A stretch of 64,000 nucleotides of DNA from Vermamoeba vermiformis (Eukaryota > Tubulinea > Echinamoebida): assembly GCA_045837725.1 (NCBI GenBank), contig JBEWZL010000102.1, forward strand, positions 186,001 to 250,000. Direction: 5' to 3'. Shown here one piece after another: positions 11,074 through 24,217 of the stretch. A program made the position numbers and the translations under genes. Each line of letters begins with the position of its first letter. The stretch's first letter is position 1. The notes beneath the pieces were generated by a model. It did no database searches, was not told where the DNA came from, and worked only from the letters and a program-made list of their open reading frames with translations.

Positions 11074-12920
11074 CTAGACATACACACCATTGAGAAACAG
11101 CTCGATTGTAAAGTCGTGCAAGAAGTACTTGGCACCCGCGTAGCAGAGAATAGTGAGCGCGAGTGGTACTACGAGTGCAGGGACTAATTGGCCCGGGGGC
11201 CTTCTTAACAGTGCCATGCCTGTGAGCAACACACCCTAATACGGCGTTAGTATAAGGTACTGAGCATGAATTACTCCACGCTACTCACCGTGAGTACCGT
11301 AATAAATGCCACTAGAAGGTACAAGACGTCGTTCAGTGCTGGATATATGATAACTATGGCGTAGAACATGTAATTGCCGACACCGAACCACAGCATGTGA
11401 TCTGCGCAGTGAGTGCGAGTGTCAGTCACACGACAGGTGTCAAATGGAGTTACGTACGGTGATGCTCAGCCACATTGCTGTCTTCAAGAGTGCTGAGTGC
11501 CAATGGAAAGGCTGTAGTTGGAAGCATTAGATATCACTGTACGAGAGGTCGGTCAATTTGCACGTACTATTAGACAGTTTCTGCCATATGAAATTTCGAT
11601 CATTACGCTTTTCTTTAACGTGAAATCGTCGCGGCGAGACAAAGAGCGCAATGATTATGTCAGCTGAAGCAACGAGCAGCAAGAAGGTCCATATCGCCCA
11701 CTCGGGGAAGTACGCGAAGGGAAATGCCTGAACTTGGTGAGTATGCTGGTGGCTCATAATCATTCGCACGTACCATCACCGTGGCTAAGAACACGATTGC
11801 AAACATCTTTGTCTTGTGCGAGGCATAGCCTGACACTACCACCACCCCGCAGATAGTGATGTTCCACACCACGTACATGAAAAATATCCAGTCGAAACTG
11901 ATGTTCTGCACTTGAATCAGCTTGCTATAAGTAGAAAGAATAAGAACGCCATTCAACTCTGCGTGGTTGCACGTACATCATGGTGATGCTCGTGAACAGA
12001 CCCAGCACTCCTGCTGTGACGAACATGGAGAGGGATTGAAGCCACGCCTGAGTGGTGTTTGTCAGTACTACGTTCTTCATGCTATATATGAGTGGTACCT
12101 TGTTCGTGATGAATCTGAATAGCAGCAGCAGCAAGCCGATCAGTCCGTACACTACGGCAAACAACACGAGTCCATTCGCAATCGCGTGCACTGCTCGGGG
12201 ACCGTCGGTGTTGACATCTTGCTGTTCATGGTACGGCAGAATTCTAATTTGTCGGTGTGAGTCACGTGATCAGTGTGAATTGTGCTTGGACTCACTTGTT
12301 GATCAGATCTGAGTGCAGCGTGTCTTTTGCATAGCGCACAGCAATGACTTGCAGCAGCAAGGTCCAGGCAGCGATGGTCAAAATGTGCGCCACATTGCTC
12401 ATTCTCCGTTCCGCTGTGAGCACTAGCAGTAATATATGAGCCCTATTATCGTTTGTATATTCAAAAGCGTATATACCTTTGTGATTGACTTCAGCTGCTT
12501 CTTTGAGCCGTCGAATATTCTCTGACAAGTGGCGCACCAGATCGATGGCACTATCAAGGTCAACGGTTTCAACTTCGAGCGGTCTATTGGGTCCAAAATT
12601 AAATCGGAACAAAGTTCCTTTCACATCCCAAGTCCTCAAGTGGTTCAAAATATAGTCGCGGGACTGCAATATTTGATTAATTACATATATTTTGGCAGTA
12701 TACACCTACTGTATTTGGTTCGGCCGACAGAAATTTGAGGGTTATTATTTTGTCTGTCAATATTAATTGCGCATCTACCCTTTCCCTGTTGAAAAGGTTA
12801 ATGTTTGGAAATAAGCAAACAGCAACGATACACTTGCTTGTTATACTGTTTCTTGGCGTCTCGTAGAATGCAGACAGTAAATCGCTGTTGCGATCCGAGT
12901 TCAATATCGTTCATGGTCAT
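11074..12920 (-). CDS. Presenilin-like membrane protein with N-terminal FERM-F3/PTB-like domain, catalytic Asp missing
   Basis: About ten exons join in one frame of about 441 residues. Residues 12-110 look like a PTB/FERM F3 fold: LILTDKIITLKF, HLRTWDVKGTLFRFNFGPN, and the final helix DLVRHLSENIRRLKEAAE, as in talin F3. Nine hydrophobic segments follow with presenilin landmarks: AWLQSLSMF (TM3), FPFAYFPEWAIWT before TM6, ASADIIIALF in TM6 (family YD), GVGNYMFYA in TM7 (family GLGD) and LVPALVVPL (the PAL motif). The TM6 Asp (about residue 302) is present, but the TM7 catalytic Asp is Asn (about residue 360, codon AAT). An active aspartyl protease needs both, so this is probably a pseudoprotease or scaffold in ER/Golgi membranes. 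The start ATG at 12920 has an in-frame second Met two codons later. It is divergent from NDUFAF7. Confidence 0.8.
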
Positions 12921-13083
12921 TCATCGCCTGGTGGCGTATTGGTGAATAACCGGTACCGTCACACTCGAAAAAAAGGCTCCGCTCCCATAAATCGAGAAAG
13001 TCGTGTGATACGTGGTGCTGCTTGTCTGTGAAATCTAATGGAAATACTTTCAATTATTACGAACTCGACGGAACTCAACAACG

Positions 13084-15443
<2,360 letters not shown>

Positions 15444-15626
15444 AGAGACGTGTTGATACGTAAACGAGTTTATTTAACAATTGTTTCGTACAACGATCGG
15501 TGGCATCAGGTCAGGACTACATCTGCAAAAGATGGTGATTAGAACTGCAATTTAGATGAGTTGCAATGTATAAAAATTAATTATAGTGAGTGGTTCGGTG
15601 AATGGATTAGATCCTCTCATAAGTTA

Positions 15627-15729
15627 GCCGACTCGTCGAACACGCGGGCCAATAAAACATTGGTGATCCGCAGTCTCCGAGTCAGCAGGTCAAGGAGTGT
15701 CAAAAATGCCTTGACATTATCATCATTAC
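15627..15729 (-). ncRNA. Structured intronic RNA candidate (unassigned guide RNA)
   Basis: This lies in the last intron of the host gene. Two adjacent perfect or near-perfect stems occur. The first is GCTGACTCG/CGAGTCGGC (15686-15678 with 15635-15627), enclosing GCGG/CCGC and CCAAT/ATTGG. The second is GTCAAGG/CCTTGAC (15715-15709 with 15695-15689). A C-box word ATGATGA lies just upstream on the transcript and CTGA follows, but the spacing (34 nt) is short for a C/D snoRNA. An AGAGGA that could be an H box follows the large hairpin. I found no convincing rRNA complementarity, so the class is open. Confidence 0.4.
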
Positions 15730-15883
15730 CACTACTCGTCTGATAGTGTGGTTGTTATCTTTTTTGTACTTACTTGAGTAGTTTTACAAGCCACGACAGA
15801 CAGATGGGAGGAACACCTTTTTTCGCCTATCAAGCAAACAATAAGTATTAGAACATATAAGAAGTAATCTTAATAACTCAATA

Positions 15884-15984
15884 GGCCTGAAGATTTGCGT
15901 TCAGTATTAAAAAGCTCGATTTAGTTCAACACGACGATTTTCAGCGTTGGATTTCAAAGTTTCATCAGAACAAACGTTCAGGCC
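15884..15984 (-). ncRNA. Intronic box C/D snoRNA with two 18S rRNA guides
   Basis: Located in the third intron of the host gene. The ends pair by GGCCTGAA/TTCAGGCC, with GTTTG/CAAAT continuing the stem (15971-15984 with 15884-15897). The C box is CTGATGA (core 15962-15967), D' is CTGA at 15941-15944 and D is CTGA at 15901-15904. Upstream of D' the guide GAAATCCAAC complements GTTGGATTTC. Upstream of D the guide CGAGCTTTTTAA complements TTAAAAAGCTCG. Both targets are neighbours in the universally conserved 18S segment GTTAAAAAGCTCGTAGTTGG. By the D+5 rule the methylated bases would be the first A of AAAAA and the first G of GG. From memory these match human 18S A668 and G683. Confidence 0.88.
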
Positions 15985-16390
15985 CGCTGCGCAATCAATG
16001 CAATAAATTGAATAACTTACATTATGCACTCGGTGAGGGGGTACAAGCTGAGGGCCTTCTTATGTCTAGATCTCGAGGCTGCCCGAGCTGTATCTGGATT
16101 AGCGAAGACAAAACAAAAATAATGTAAATATTGCTTTAATATCGAATATTGCACAGATGTCTTCAGCGGATTTCAAGGAGAGTCCACCTGCTGCTTCTTG
16201 TAGTGCTTTTTTGGGATGGAGATTTGCATCCGATCCAAACAAAAAAAATTTAAATAAAATAAAAATAATTACCTTTAATAGTGCTCTACGTAGTGTAGCT
16301 GGTAGCGTCTATTTCATGAAACACTCTAAATAATTAAAAATAAATATTCGATCGAATCCAAAAAGGAATGATGAAAGAAGCAAAATAAAT

Positions 16391-16480
16391 TAACCCTCAG
16401 CAAGTCAATTATCATCAATAGCTTCCTAGTTCTGTGTGGTGCATGACTACTAGTGTTACTAGTGCAATCATAGGGAATGA
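16391..16480 (-). ncRNA. Probable second intronic box C/D snoRNA
   Basis: In the first intron of the host gene. Elements in transcript order: a degenerate C box ATGATTG (16466-16474 region); CATGCACCAC at 16436-16445, complementary to GTGGTGCATG of 18S rRNA; a degenerate D' (CAGA); C' TGATGA at 16412-16417; and D CTGA at 16397-16400. A short CCCT/AGGG stem closes it. The weak C and D' boxes keep confidence moderate. The C'-D guide (AATTGACTTG) was not matched to a target. Confidence 0.5.
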
Positions 16481-16619
16481 ACTGTAACACCAGAGGATGT
16501 GCAGGTACTCACCATTTAAGAGACGCTTAGAAGATCAACCACGCCCAAGCATTGTTAGTACTTGTGTGATGTTCATATGAGGATGATGGAAGATAATGAG
16601 GCGGCAGAAATGAAGAGAA

Positions 16620-16680
16620 GAGGTAGGAAGGAAAGGAAAAAAAAAGAAAAAGAAAAAAAAAAGAAAAAAAATAAGGAACC
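16620..16680. repeat. Purine-rich tract (A/G on +, C/T on -)
   Basis: Sixty bases of almost only A and G on the plus strand, mostly runs of A broken by single G. On the minus strand this is an oligopyrimidine tract at the inferred start of the snoRNA host gene. That suits a 5'TOP-like promoter, but simple-sequence expansion is equally possible. Confidence 0.6.
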
Positions 16681-17001
16681 GGTCACTTTAGCCCCTTATC
16701 TAAATATTCGCTCATATCCAAAGTAACAGGTTACTGATTATCAATCGACGCCCAATGTACAGAGGACGTAAATTGCGTAAATTTGATCTGTCGCGGCTTA
16801 AATCGTCCATTAGCCCAGATTCTGTCAAACAATTCACATCTCAGCATGTAGCAATGTGTCGATCAATCGCGAGCTGAAAACTTGTTCAATTAACCTAATT
16901 TGGGAATGATGGGCCTTTGTCTCGCGCGACTGCGATTTACATAAATTCGGCCGAACCTTTCACTCCTATTTCAACCATTTATTGCAATTAAGGCACCACT
17001 G

Positions 17002-18300
17002 ATGACGTCGCGAACTTCGTGGAATCCATCCGACAATCTGCGCACAACACCGGTCATTTTAGATCCGGATTACTTAGCTTTGACAGTGCTAGTGACCTTT
17101 GTGTACCAAGCAGTATTTTATTTTATTGCAGCGGTATGCAAGTTCGATAAGGTCACAGATTTTGTAAGTATCTAATAAATTTAGAGAATAATTTCAGTTT
17201 TAATCGCATTTATCGGAGACCCGAGAGGGTTTAATCTCGTTCCATCGGAACAAAAATTAACCAAAATACTAACGTCTATCGTATAGTCCTATGGCACAAA
17301 CTTCATAGTCCTGGCAATTCTCACCTTCTTTTTGAATCAAACTTACTACATCCGTCAAATTATTCTCACCGGCCTCGTAACTATTTGGGCAATCAGATTA
17401 GGAGGCTTCTTATTGGTGCGCATTATTGCCATTGGTCAAGACAAAAGATTTGATGGCATGCGCGAAAAGCCGTTGCAGTTTTTACGATTTTGGATCTTCC
17501 AGTTCATTTCGATTTGGGTGATCTACTTGCCCATGTGCTTTGTTAACGCAGAGTACTACGATACTGCACTACAATGGAACGATTACTTTGGTTGGGGTCT
17601 CTGGCTCATCGGTTTCTTAATCGAGACGATTGCAGATCAGCAGAAGTTCAATTACCGACAAGACCCCAAGAACAAAGACCACTGGTGCGACGTCGGTGTT
17701 TGGTCGTGGAGGTAAGGGCATGTGATATTAAGAGCCTGCAGATACTAACAGTGTTGGCCAGTCGTCACCCCAACTACTTTGGCGAGATGTTGTGCTGGAT
17801 CGGTATCTGGGCCAGTGCAGCGTCCATTCTCGTGCTCGGTGAATGGGCCTCAGTGGTCAGTCCGCTCTACATCATCAACATCTTGTTGTTCCTCTCGGGC
17901 CTCAATCGACTTGAGCGCAGTGCTGATGACAAGTACGTGACTTGATGTTGATGCATTATCTCTTGCATTCCTCGCCCTGACGCCTGTCAACTGACACTTG
18001 CCTAATTAGGTATTGGAACAACGACGAGTACCGTCGCTACAAGAAGAGCACCAGTCCCATCATCTTGTGTCCTCCTCCACTCTATCGCGCACTCGCCAAA
18101 GCTCTCAAGTGCATTGTCTGCTGCGAGTTCCCGCTGTACACATTGTCACCCGGTACGTAGCGATGCAGATAGAATATATAAGTATACATCATAGTTGTGA
18201 TCATACTGACATGCACTCAGAAGAGAAAAAGAAGTTGGACGACAAGAAGCGCAGTGAAGAACGACGATTGGAAGAGGGCCGCAGCAGTGAGAACTCGTAG
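17002..18300 (+). CDS. DUF1295 family membrane oxidoreductase (steroid-reductase-like)
   Basis: Exons 17002-17163, 17287-17711, 17762-17932, 18010-18152, 18221-18300. Six to seven hydrophobic segments are visible. The conserved C-terminal signature is GVWSWSRHPNYFGE, then SPLYIINILLFLSGLNRLERSADDKYWNN and the YRRYKKSTSPIILCPPP block, which define DUF1295 (3-oxo-5-alpha-steroid 4-dehydrogenase/ICMT fold). Such enzymes sit in ER-type membranes and use NADPH in relatives; the substrate is unknown. The tail is charged (EEKKKLDDKKRSEERR). The start ATG follows a short leader with a TGACGTC motif overlapping it. Confidence 0.85.
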
Positions 18301-18576
18301 ATGTGTCCATGAGACTAATGAAAGGACTAATGGAAGGACTATGGAGGCTTATATATAGCTGCATTAGTAATAGCAACTGAGCTCTAGTTCTATCAAACAA
18401 ATCAATTGTATATACGCAATAATTAATGTAAATAACCCGATTCATATTCCCCTTTTCTCATAATTATACCTACATCGTATAGTCACAAGTATAGCAGTGC
18501 TTAGGAGTACAAGAGTTATTTTATCTCATCGCAGTACAGGCATGAAATGGAGTTACTAATGCCGTTGCATATATAT

Positions 18577-19219
18577 TTAGTTGTCGCCATATTGGCCACC
18601 AGAAGGCTTCCAGTTCGAAGAGGTCTCCAAAGTGCTGTCACCTTGCGATTGCACTGCGCCAGCTGATTTGTGCGAGTCAATGCTGTTACCAAATCCGTAG
18701 CCCTTAGGTCCAATCAAGCTACCGTAGCAACTGCCAATCACCGATAAATATATTGCGCGCATCAAGCACTAATATAGTTCTATTAGACTTACCCCTTGCA
18801 GTAGGGCTGTTCAGCGTGTTCGAGCACATTACCAGCGGCTAACAGCTTGTTGCAAGCAGTGCACTTCAAGCTGCATTAATGTTAGCACTTCATTTGATAC
18901 ATGTAATATGGTCAGTGTATTACCAGAGCTTGTGGTAGTCTTTGCCGAGAGCGGATACACGTTCAGCGAAATAAACGGTCTTGGCGCACCTAAAATTCAA
19001 ATTAATTCAAAAAATATTATTAAACGATATAATAATAAGATTTGGTATTAATTGTAGAGTTCAGTAACATTTTTAAATTGGAGGAGAAATAAAAGATTTT
19101 TGGGAGATAAATGACGAGGTAAATTTCCACTCGCCGGTATGAGCGAGTACTAGTACGCTCGATATGATATAATATGCTTACTTGGGGCACTTGGGGTTAC
19201 CTCCTCCAACCTTGTTCAT
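18577..19219 (-). CDS. Single-LIM-domain protein, CRIP-like
   Basis: Exons 19219-19182, 18989-18924, 18870-18793, 18730-18577 encode about 111 residues. One LIM domain begins almost at the N terminus (MNKVGGGNPKCPKCAKTV). It has the CX2C-X17-HX2C-X2-CX2C-X17-CX2C spacing (HKLCLKCTAC, YCKGC), followed by GPKGYGFG, typical of CRIP/CRP proteins. The tail is Ser/Gly/Gln-rich. It probably binds actin-associated or nuclear partners through the zinc finger. Length and architecture match CRIP1-type proteins with a longer tail. The start is the only ATG near the first zinc ligands. Confidence 0.88.
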
Positions 19220-19464
19220 TGTGTTTGTGTCGATGTATTTAGGTTAATGAAATTTTAATGCGCTTGTCAATTATGACGAGTTGTCCCTATTGTGACGCAA
19301 AGAATTGTCGTGGTACGTGCAGTCAATGGAGTGTATAGCTGAGCTAAGTCGCTTATTCAACCGAAACAATCCTTCATCAGTTACCTAACGGAGTATCGTG
19401 GAATTTTCATCGTCTCAATAATTTGTTTATTTTACAACCGAGGCGCAAACATAGCTCTGCCAAG

Positions 19465-21694
19465 ATGATGAACCCCACGAAGAATGTAATTAAATACTTG
19501 ATACGGTTGACAATAGGTATTATTAACAGATCCGTTTGTAGTTCAAAGGCGTCAAGCTGTATTTCCGCAATGAATATCAGGACTTTTATTCGATCGTAGG
19601 CACGCTTGTATTAACTGATTTCGAAGCATTGTTCTATTCTGACGATGGCAAGCGAGACATGCAGGTAATAGCTCCATCTGCCAAAAATAATTTCAAAAAT
19701 ATTGATTCTAATTCACACCCATTTTTATTATCATCAGGCGACATTTCATAGCGTAGATCTTGTAGATAGAAATACCAAGAATTTTATATTCGTTTTTTTC
19801 AAAGATTTCCAGCAGTGGGTCATGAGCTGCGAGGACGCAGTGTTTCCAGATCTGCTTTTAGCGTGGAAAGAGAAGACACATTCAGCTGGACAATATTATA
19901 AGACTAATGGTGAATACGACACCTCAAAAATATTCGCATTTAATTACAGATCACCGGAGCTTATTGAAGAAGACGGATGGAGCATTTATGATGCGGTGAG
20001 TGATAGCCGAGGCAACTACAATAGCATTTAATTGATTGTCAATACTATCGCAGCGAAATGAATACCAACGCATGTTTACGACCCTCACGATTGAGAACAA
20101 AGAATTGCGATGGAAAATCAGCAATGTGAACGAGCAGTACGATGTAAGTGGATCTGACGCATCTACTAGCTTGCAGTTCAATATGACAACTCTTATATTC
20201 TCGTAGTTATGTCCCTCGTATCCGGCGCACATTGTATTGCCGAGCGAGTTCGAAGACGCTGATTGGCGCAAGGCCACGGAATTTCGCGATGCGTCACGTG
20301 CTCCTGCTGTCTCGTGGATTGGCTCCCACGGCCGTGCTATTTTGAGATGTGCACAGCCCTTGCCCGGCAGACTCGGCCTGGGTCGATCACCGCAAGACGA
20401 ACGACTGCTGACGCTGGCCAGTCAGGGCGCAGCACTCGCGATTGTCGATGCACGCAGCAGACAAAATGCGTGGGCCAATCAGGTCAAAGGCGCAGGATTT
20501 GAACGACAAGAAAACTACGGTGTAAGTGTCAAGTGCAGCACTGTCGTTGACTGCTCGTTGACACGTGTCACAGGGATGTCAAGCAGAGTTCATCGGCATT
20601 GAAAACATTCACGTGATGCGCGACAGTCTCGAGAAGTTGCAGCTGTTGTGTCGCACTGTGAACAAACACAACGCGAGCTGGTGGAACAAACTCGAAGCGA
20701 CCAATTGGATGCGCCACATTCACGGTACGCGTGTCAGTCCTGCCTCTTGTGCGTACTCACTGCTGATTTAGATGTGTTGCGCGGAGGTGCAAAGATTGCG
20801 CAATTAGTCCGCACTGGCACTACGACACTCGTGCACTGCAGTCACGGCTGGGACCGCACCGCACAGCTCGTAGCCCTGGCACAGCTGTTGCTCGACCCTT
20901 ACTACCGCACTATTCGCGGCTTTGAGCAGCTGATTGAAAAAGAGTGGTGCTCCTTCGGCCACAGATTTGAACACCGCTGCGGTCACTTGCGACACTTGGA
21001 TCCGACCACTGACAGCAACGAGAGCTCACCGATCTTCATGCAGTTCATCGACGCAGTGTGGCAAGTCATGACGCAGTTCCCCGATCAGTTTGAGTTCAAC
21101 GACAAGTTCTTGCTGACCGTGCTCGAACACGTCTATTCGTGTCGCTTTGGCACCTTCTTGTTCGACACTGAGCGTGAACGACGCGCAGCTGATGTGCAGA
21201 GCCTTACTGTGTCGCTGTGGAGCTACATGAATCACTCCTCGCGCCTGCACAGCTTTGTCAATCCGTTCTACAGTCGACTCAAGCTGCGCGACTACTTGCC
21301 CTTCGACTGCGCGCCAAACAAATTGATCTTCTGGGCTGCGCTGTACTGTCGCCACGAATACACTGAGACACCACTCGCACGCCTGACAGTGCGCGTGAAG
21401 ACAATGAGCGAAGACCAGCAGCTGTTGCAAGAGCAGTTGAAGCGTGCCGTGTTGGAGTCGTTCAACTTGAAGCAGTCGTTTGACAAGGAGCGCGAGCAGT
21501 TGTTGCAGCGCATTCGACAGCTAGAGGGCAAGGAAGAGCCGAACAGTGCGAAGAAGAGTCACGCGAGCGATGAGAGCAGCAATAGGACGAGTACTAGCCC
21601 GAGCAACGAGGCTGTGAGTGAAGTGCAGAGCACATCTGACGCAACCACCGCAGAACCAGCACCCACGAACAGTACTGCTAGCGATGCGTCATAG
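19465..21694 (+). CDS. Myotubularin-family phosphoinositide phosphatase, altered P-loop
   Basis: Exons 19465-19485, 19542-19664, 19738-19995, 20054-20143, 20207-20521, 20574-20724, 20772-21694. A PH-GRAM domain (FKGVKLYFRNEYQDFYSIVG) leads into the myotubularin phosphatase domain (PAVSWIGSHGRAILRCAQP, IENIHVMRDSLEKL). The active site is HCSHGWDRTAQL with the CX5R Cys and Arg present. Most active members read CSDGWDR, so the Asp after CS is His here. A C-terminal coiled coil (QLLQEQLKRAVLESFNLKQS) and a Ser/Thr-rich tail follow. Active members remove the 3-phosphate from PI3P and PI(3,5)P2 on endosomes. The 21-nt first exon is a weak point. Confidence 0.88.
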
Positions 21695-21814
21695 CGCACA
21701 AATTGAATAAAATAATTGTACAGTAAACACTCGTATGGCGTATATCTTCCTTATTCTCGACTCGGCCCAGCTAAAAACATTTGTTAAGGATCTGATCACC
21801 ACAGGACCCATCGA

Positions 21815-23123
21815 ATGGAGGCTATTACGTTCGAGCCTCCAAAATCAAAATTGACCGTGCAAACATCTACACTTAGCGATCGAGCAATACACCGCCTAAT
21901 ACTCGAACATCATTTCAATCATAAAGTACATCCGCTGCTACTGGTCAAATAATTCAATATTTATCAGATTATATTTAGGTTGAAATATTTGTACCGTTTG
22001 ATGCCAAATCATTGACCGTACCACAGCCAATAGAGGACAAAGAATTTTTTTATCACTTGCGATCTGATCTGTCGTTTTTGTTTGACGCTAAATTCATCGC
22101 GGAATATATCAAAAAAGGTAATTATAACAGGTTGTATCAAAATTAACATTTTTATTCATTCTGTTGCAGGGGATCTGTACCTGCTCAGTGTGGGCAGTTG
22201 GCTGGACAGTGGCAATGTGTTGAGTGTGCAGCACGGTCAGTTGACACTTGCAGTTGACCGTCAGACATATTTGCAGCTCGGCATTGAGGGCCAGAAGAGC
22301 ACGCTGCGGGACAACAGCGAGCGGTACTGGATCACACTGGCACTCAACAGCGAGCACTTCACACCTGGCTCCAATTACTACGAGCGCATTCGTTGGTGTC
22401 TCACGGAGCGCATTGGACCCTGTGAGCTAGTGCTGACGTGGTGCGATGACGGTAAGTCACGTGATTTGGTTTGCAGCCCTGGTTGATGACCTGCAACAGA
22501 GGGGCATGTCAAACCTGTCAACGTGTCAAACATGACGCTCACCCCGCGACAACTGCGCGTGTCACAACAACTGTTCGAACCCCTCGCGATACCTCATCAC
22601 GTGACACCTTCCAAAAAAGGAAATGATCCGAACAATGACAACGAACACCTGCTGCAGCTGCACGAATGGCTCGGCGCATTGTCGTGTCGCGCACTTGAGT
22701 AAGATGACTCGCACACACCTATATGCACATAGCTCTATACTCACCCTCGCTAGTTGCTGCACTACCGCTCAGCCTGAGTTCGATCCGTTTGTCGCCGCGT
22801 ATTCGCACGATTTGACTACAACGAGTGCGCGTGGTGTGAGCTACACATACAGCGGTCTGATTACACCTGCTTTCATCATGCGACTGATAGATCACTTCAA
22901 GTGAGTATTATGCAGCTGTTTGAGCCATTCTAACTGTTGCAGAGCCCACATCCCGCTTGAGTGGATCGCATTGTCAGCGTGGGGCTATGAAGACGCACCA
23001 GTATCATGGGGCAATCATGAACATGGCTATCACTGTGCAGGCGACAATGACTACTGCTTAATTATCGACAAATCACTCGCTGTGACAGCTTTTATCACCA
23101 CCGGCATGGATGCATATTCTTGA
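21815..23123 (+). CDS. RPP40: Ribonuclease P/MRP subunit p40
   Basis: Exons 21815-21925, 21979-22117, 22170-22451, 22500-22698, 22754-22900, 22943-23123. The C terminus carries the RPP40 signature AHIPLEWIALSAWGYEDAPVSWGNHEHGY, close to animal RPP40. Earlier there is the strand-rich core LYLLSVGSWLDSGNVLSVQHGQLTLAVD. It is a protein subunit of nuclear RNase P (tRNA 5' processing) and RNase MRP (rRNA processing). Length (about 350) is normal. The fifth exon's acceptor was chosen after CCTCGCTAG because the nearby CAG would break the frame. Confidence 0.88.
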
Positions 23124-23202
23124 TTTTAACATCTGCGAAGAACAATAAACAGCCTTGTATTATAGCAACATTGTAAGAGTTGTACCACACAGTTCAATAT
23201 AC

Positions 23203-24175
23203 ATGGATACTGAAGGAGATTGGGGCTTGTTTATCAATCAAAAGTAAGTCTGATCTTAGGTAAATCCTATTCTCAAACACCGGCGGGAAAAATTATCAAA
23301 AAATATTATCGAAATTTATGCCGAGTCAGGAAACAGGGCTAATTAATTCATCGATTTTTGGATCGTGATCTGACAACCAAAATTCCTTCAGATACATCAG
23401 TAAGAAGTTTACGTTCGGCAAGAAAACCATAGAACTGCTCGATCTTGACCCAGGCGTAGATTGGGACGTAACTGGACAAGTGGTGTGGACTGGCGCTGAG
23501 ATCCTGTCGCAGTACTTCGCTGAACAGATTGAAGGACCAGATCCATTCTTTGCGCCCGATAACTTGCAGCAGCTATCAGTCCTGGAGCTGGGCAGTGGAC
23601 CCGGCCTATGTGGTCTATATATGGCGCAGTATTGTCGCAAAACAGTGTTGTCCGACTGCGATGAAATCGTGTTGGATCTGCTCAAAAAGAACGCCAAGAT
23701 CAACGAGCACGGTGAGACAAGCATATTGTGCACTATATATATATATATTCTAACGCCCTAATAGAGGGCCACGAGATTATCTGCGCACCACTGCGCTGGG
23801 GCGTGGATGTGACACCGCTCCAAGAGGCGAGCAAGACTACAGAGTTTGAACTCATCTTTGGCTCAGACATTGTCTATTCAGTGTACGTACTAGCACTTGT
23901 GACTAACGTCCCTAATCGTTTGTGCCAGTAACTGGCAGGAGTCGATCATACCGCTCTGGAAGACAGTGGATCAGCTGCTCAGCCACTCACCACGTGCGCG
24001 CTTCATCGTCTGCTATCAAGAGCGCGCAGCAGCAACCACAGAGTACTTGCTGCGACTGGCGACTGAACACCACTTCAGTGCCGCAGTGATCGATGGCACA
24101 CACTATCTCGCGCACTGTTCGATCCCCACGCATCGCGACATCAAGTTCTTTGTCTTCACGCGCACTGTGCAGTGA
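23203..24175 (+). CDS. METTL21-type protein lysine methyltransferase
   Basis: Exons 23203-23243, 23392-23711, 23765-23882, 23929-24175. A seven-beta-strand methyltransferase with WDVTGQVVWTGAEILSQYF (the GxxxWxxA-like region), the SAM motif LSVLELGSGPGLCGLYMAQY, the acidic loop VLSDCDE and the post-motif FGSDIVYS (DxxY type). These are features of the METTL21/EEF1A-KMT family, which methylates Lys on chaperones and elongation factors. The exact substrate cannot be assigned. It is convergent with PIMT, with about 40 bp between stops. Confidence 0.83.
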
Positions 24176-24217
24176 ATGTTGTTATTGAATTATATAATAC
24201 ATTTGTAATATACGCCA

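Larger units (their letters stand above)
15450..16620 (-). ncRNA. Spliced snoRNA host gene, probably non-coding
   Basis: On the minus strand, good splice sites define small exons but no shared reading frame. Donors are at about 16513 (GTGAGT), 16272 (GTAATT), 16018 (GTAAGT) and 15776 (GTAAGT). Acceptors follow TTATTTAG, CTAATCCAG, GCTTGATAG and TTTTGCAG. The exons are 50-75 nt and carry stops in every combination I tried. AATAAA lies near 15471, convergent with NDUFAF7. The introns are longer than elsewhere and hold snoRNA-like sequence. Just upstream (16620-16675) is a long C/T tract, as in 5'TOP-type snoRNA host genes such as GAS5. The transcription start is a guess. An unrecognised short peptide is not excluded. 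Confidence 0.6.

Noticed and set aside
16121-16275. A third C/D snoRNA in the second intron of the host gene
   Set aside because: CTGA is present, but no good C box or terminal stem was found. Left unassigned.
19270-19330. A 21-codon frame starting MTSCPYCDAKNCRG
   Set aside because: It lies in the gap before the myotubularin gene, ends at once, and does not splice into it with good sites.
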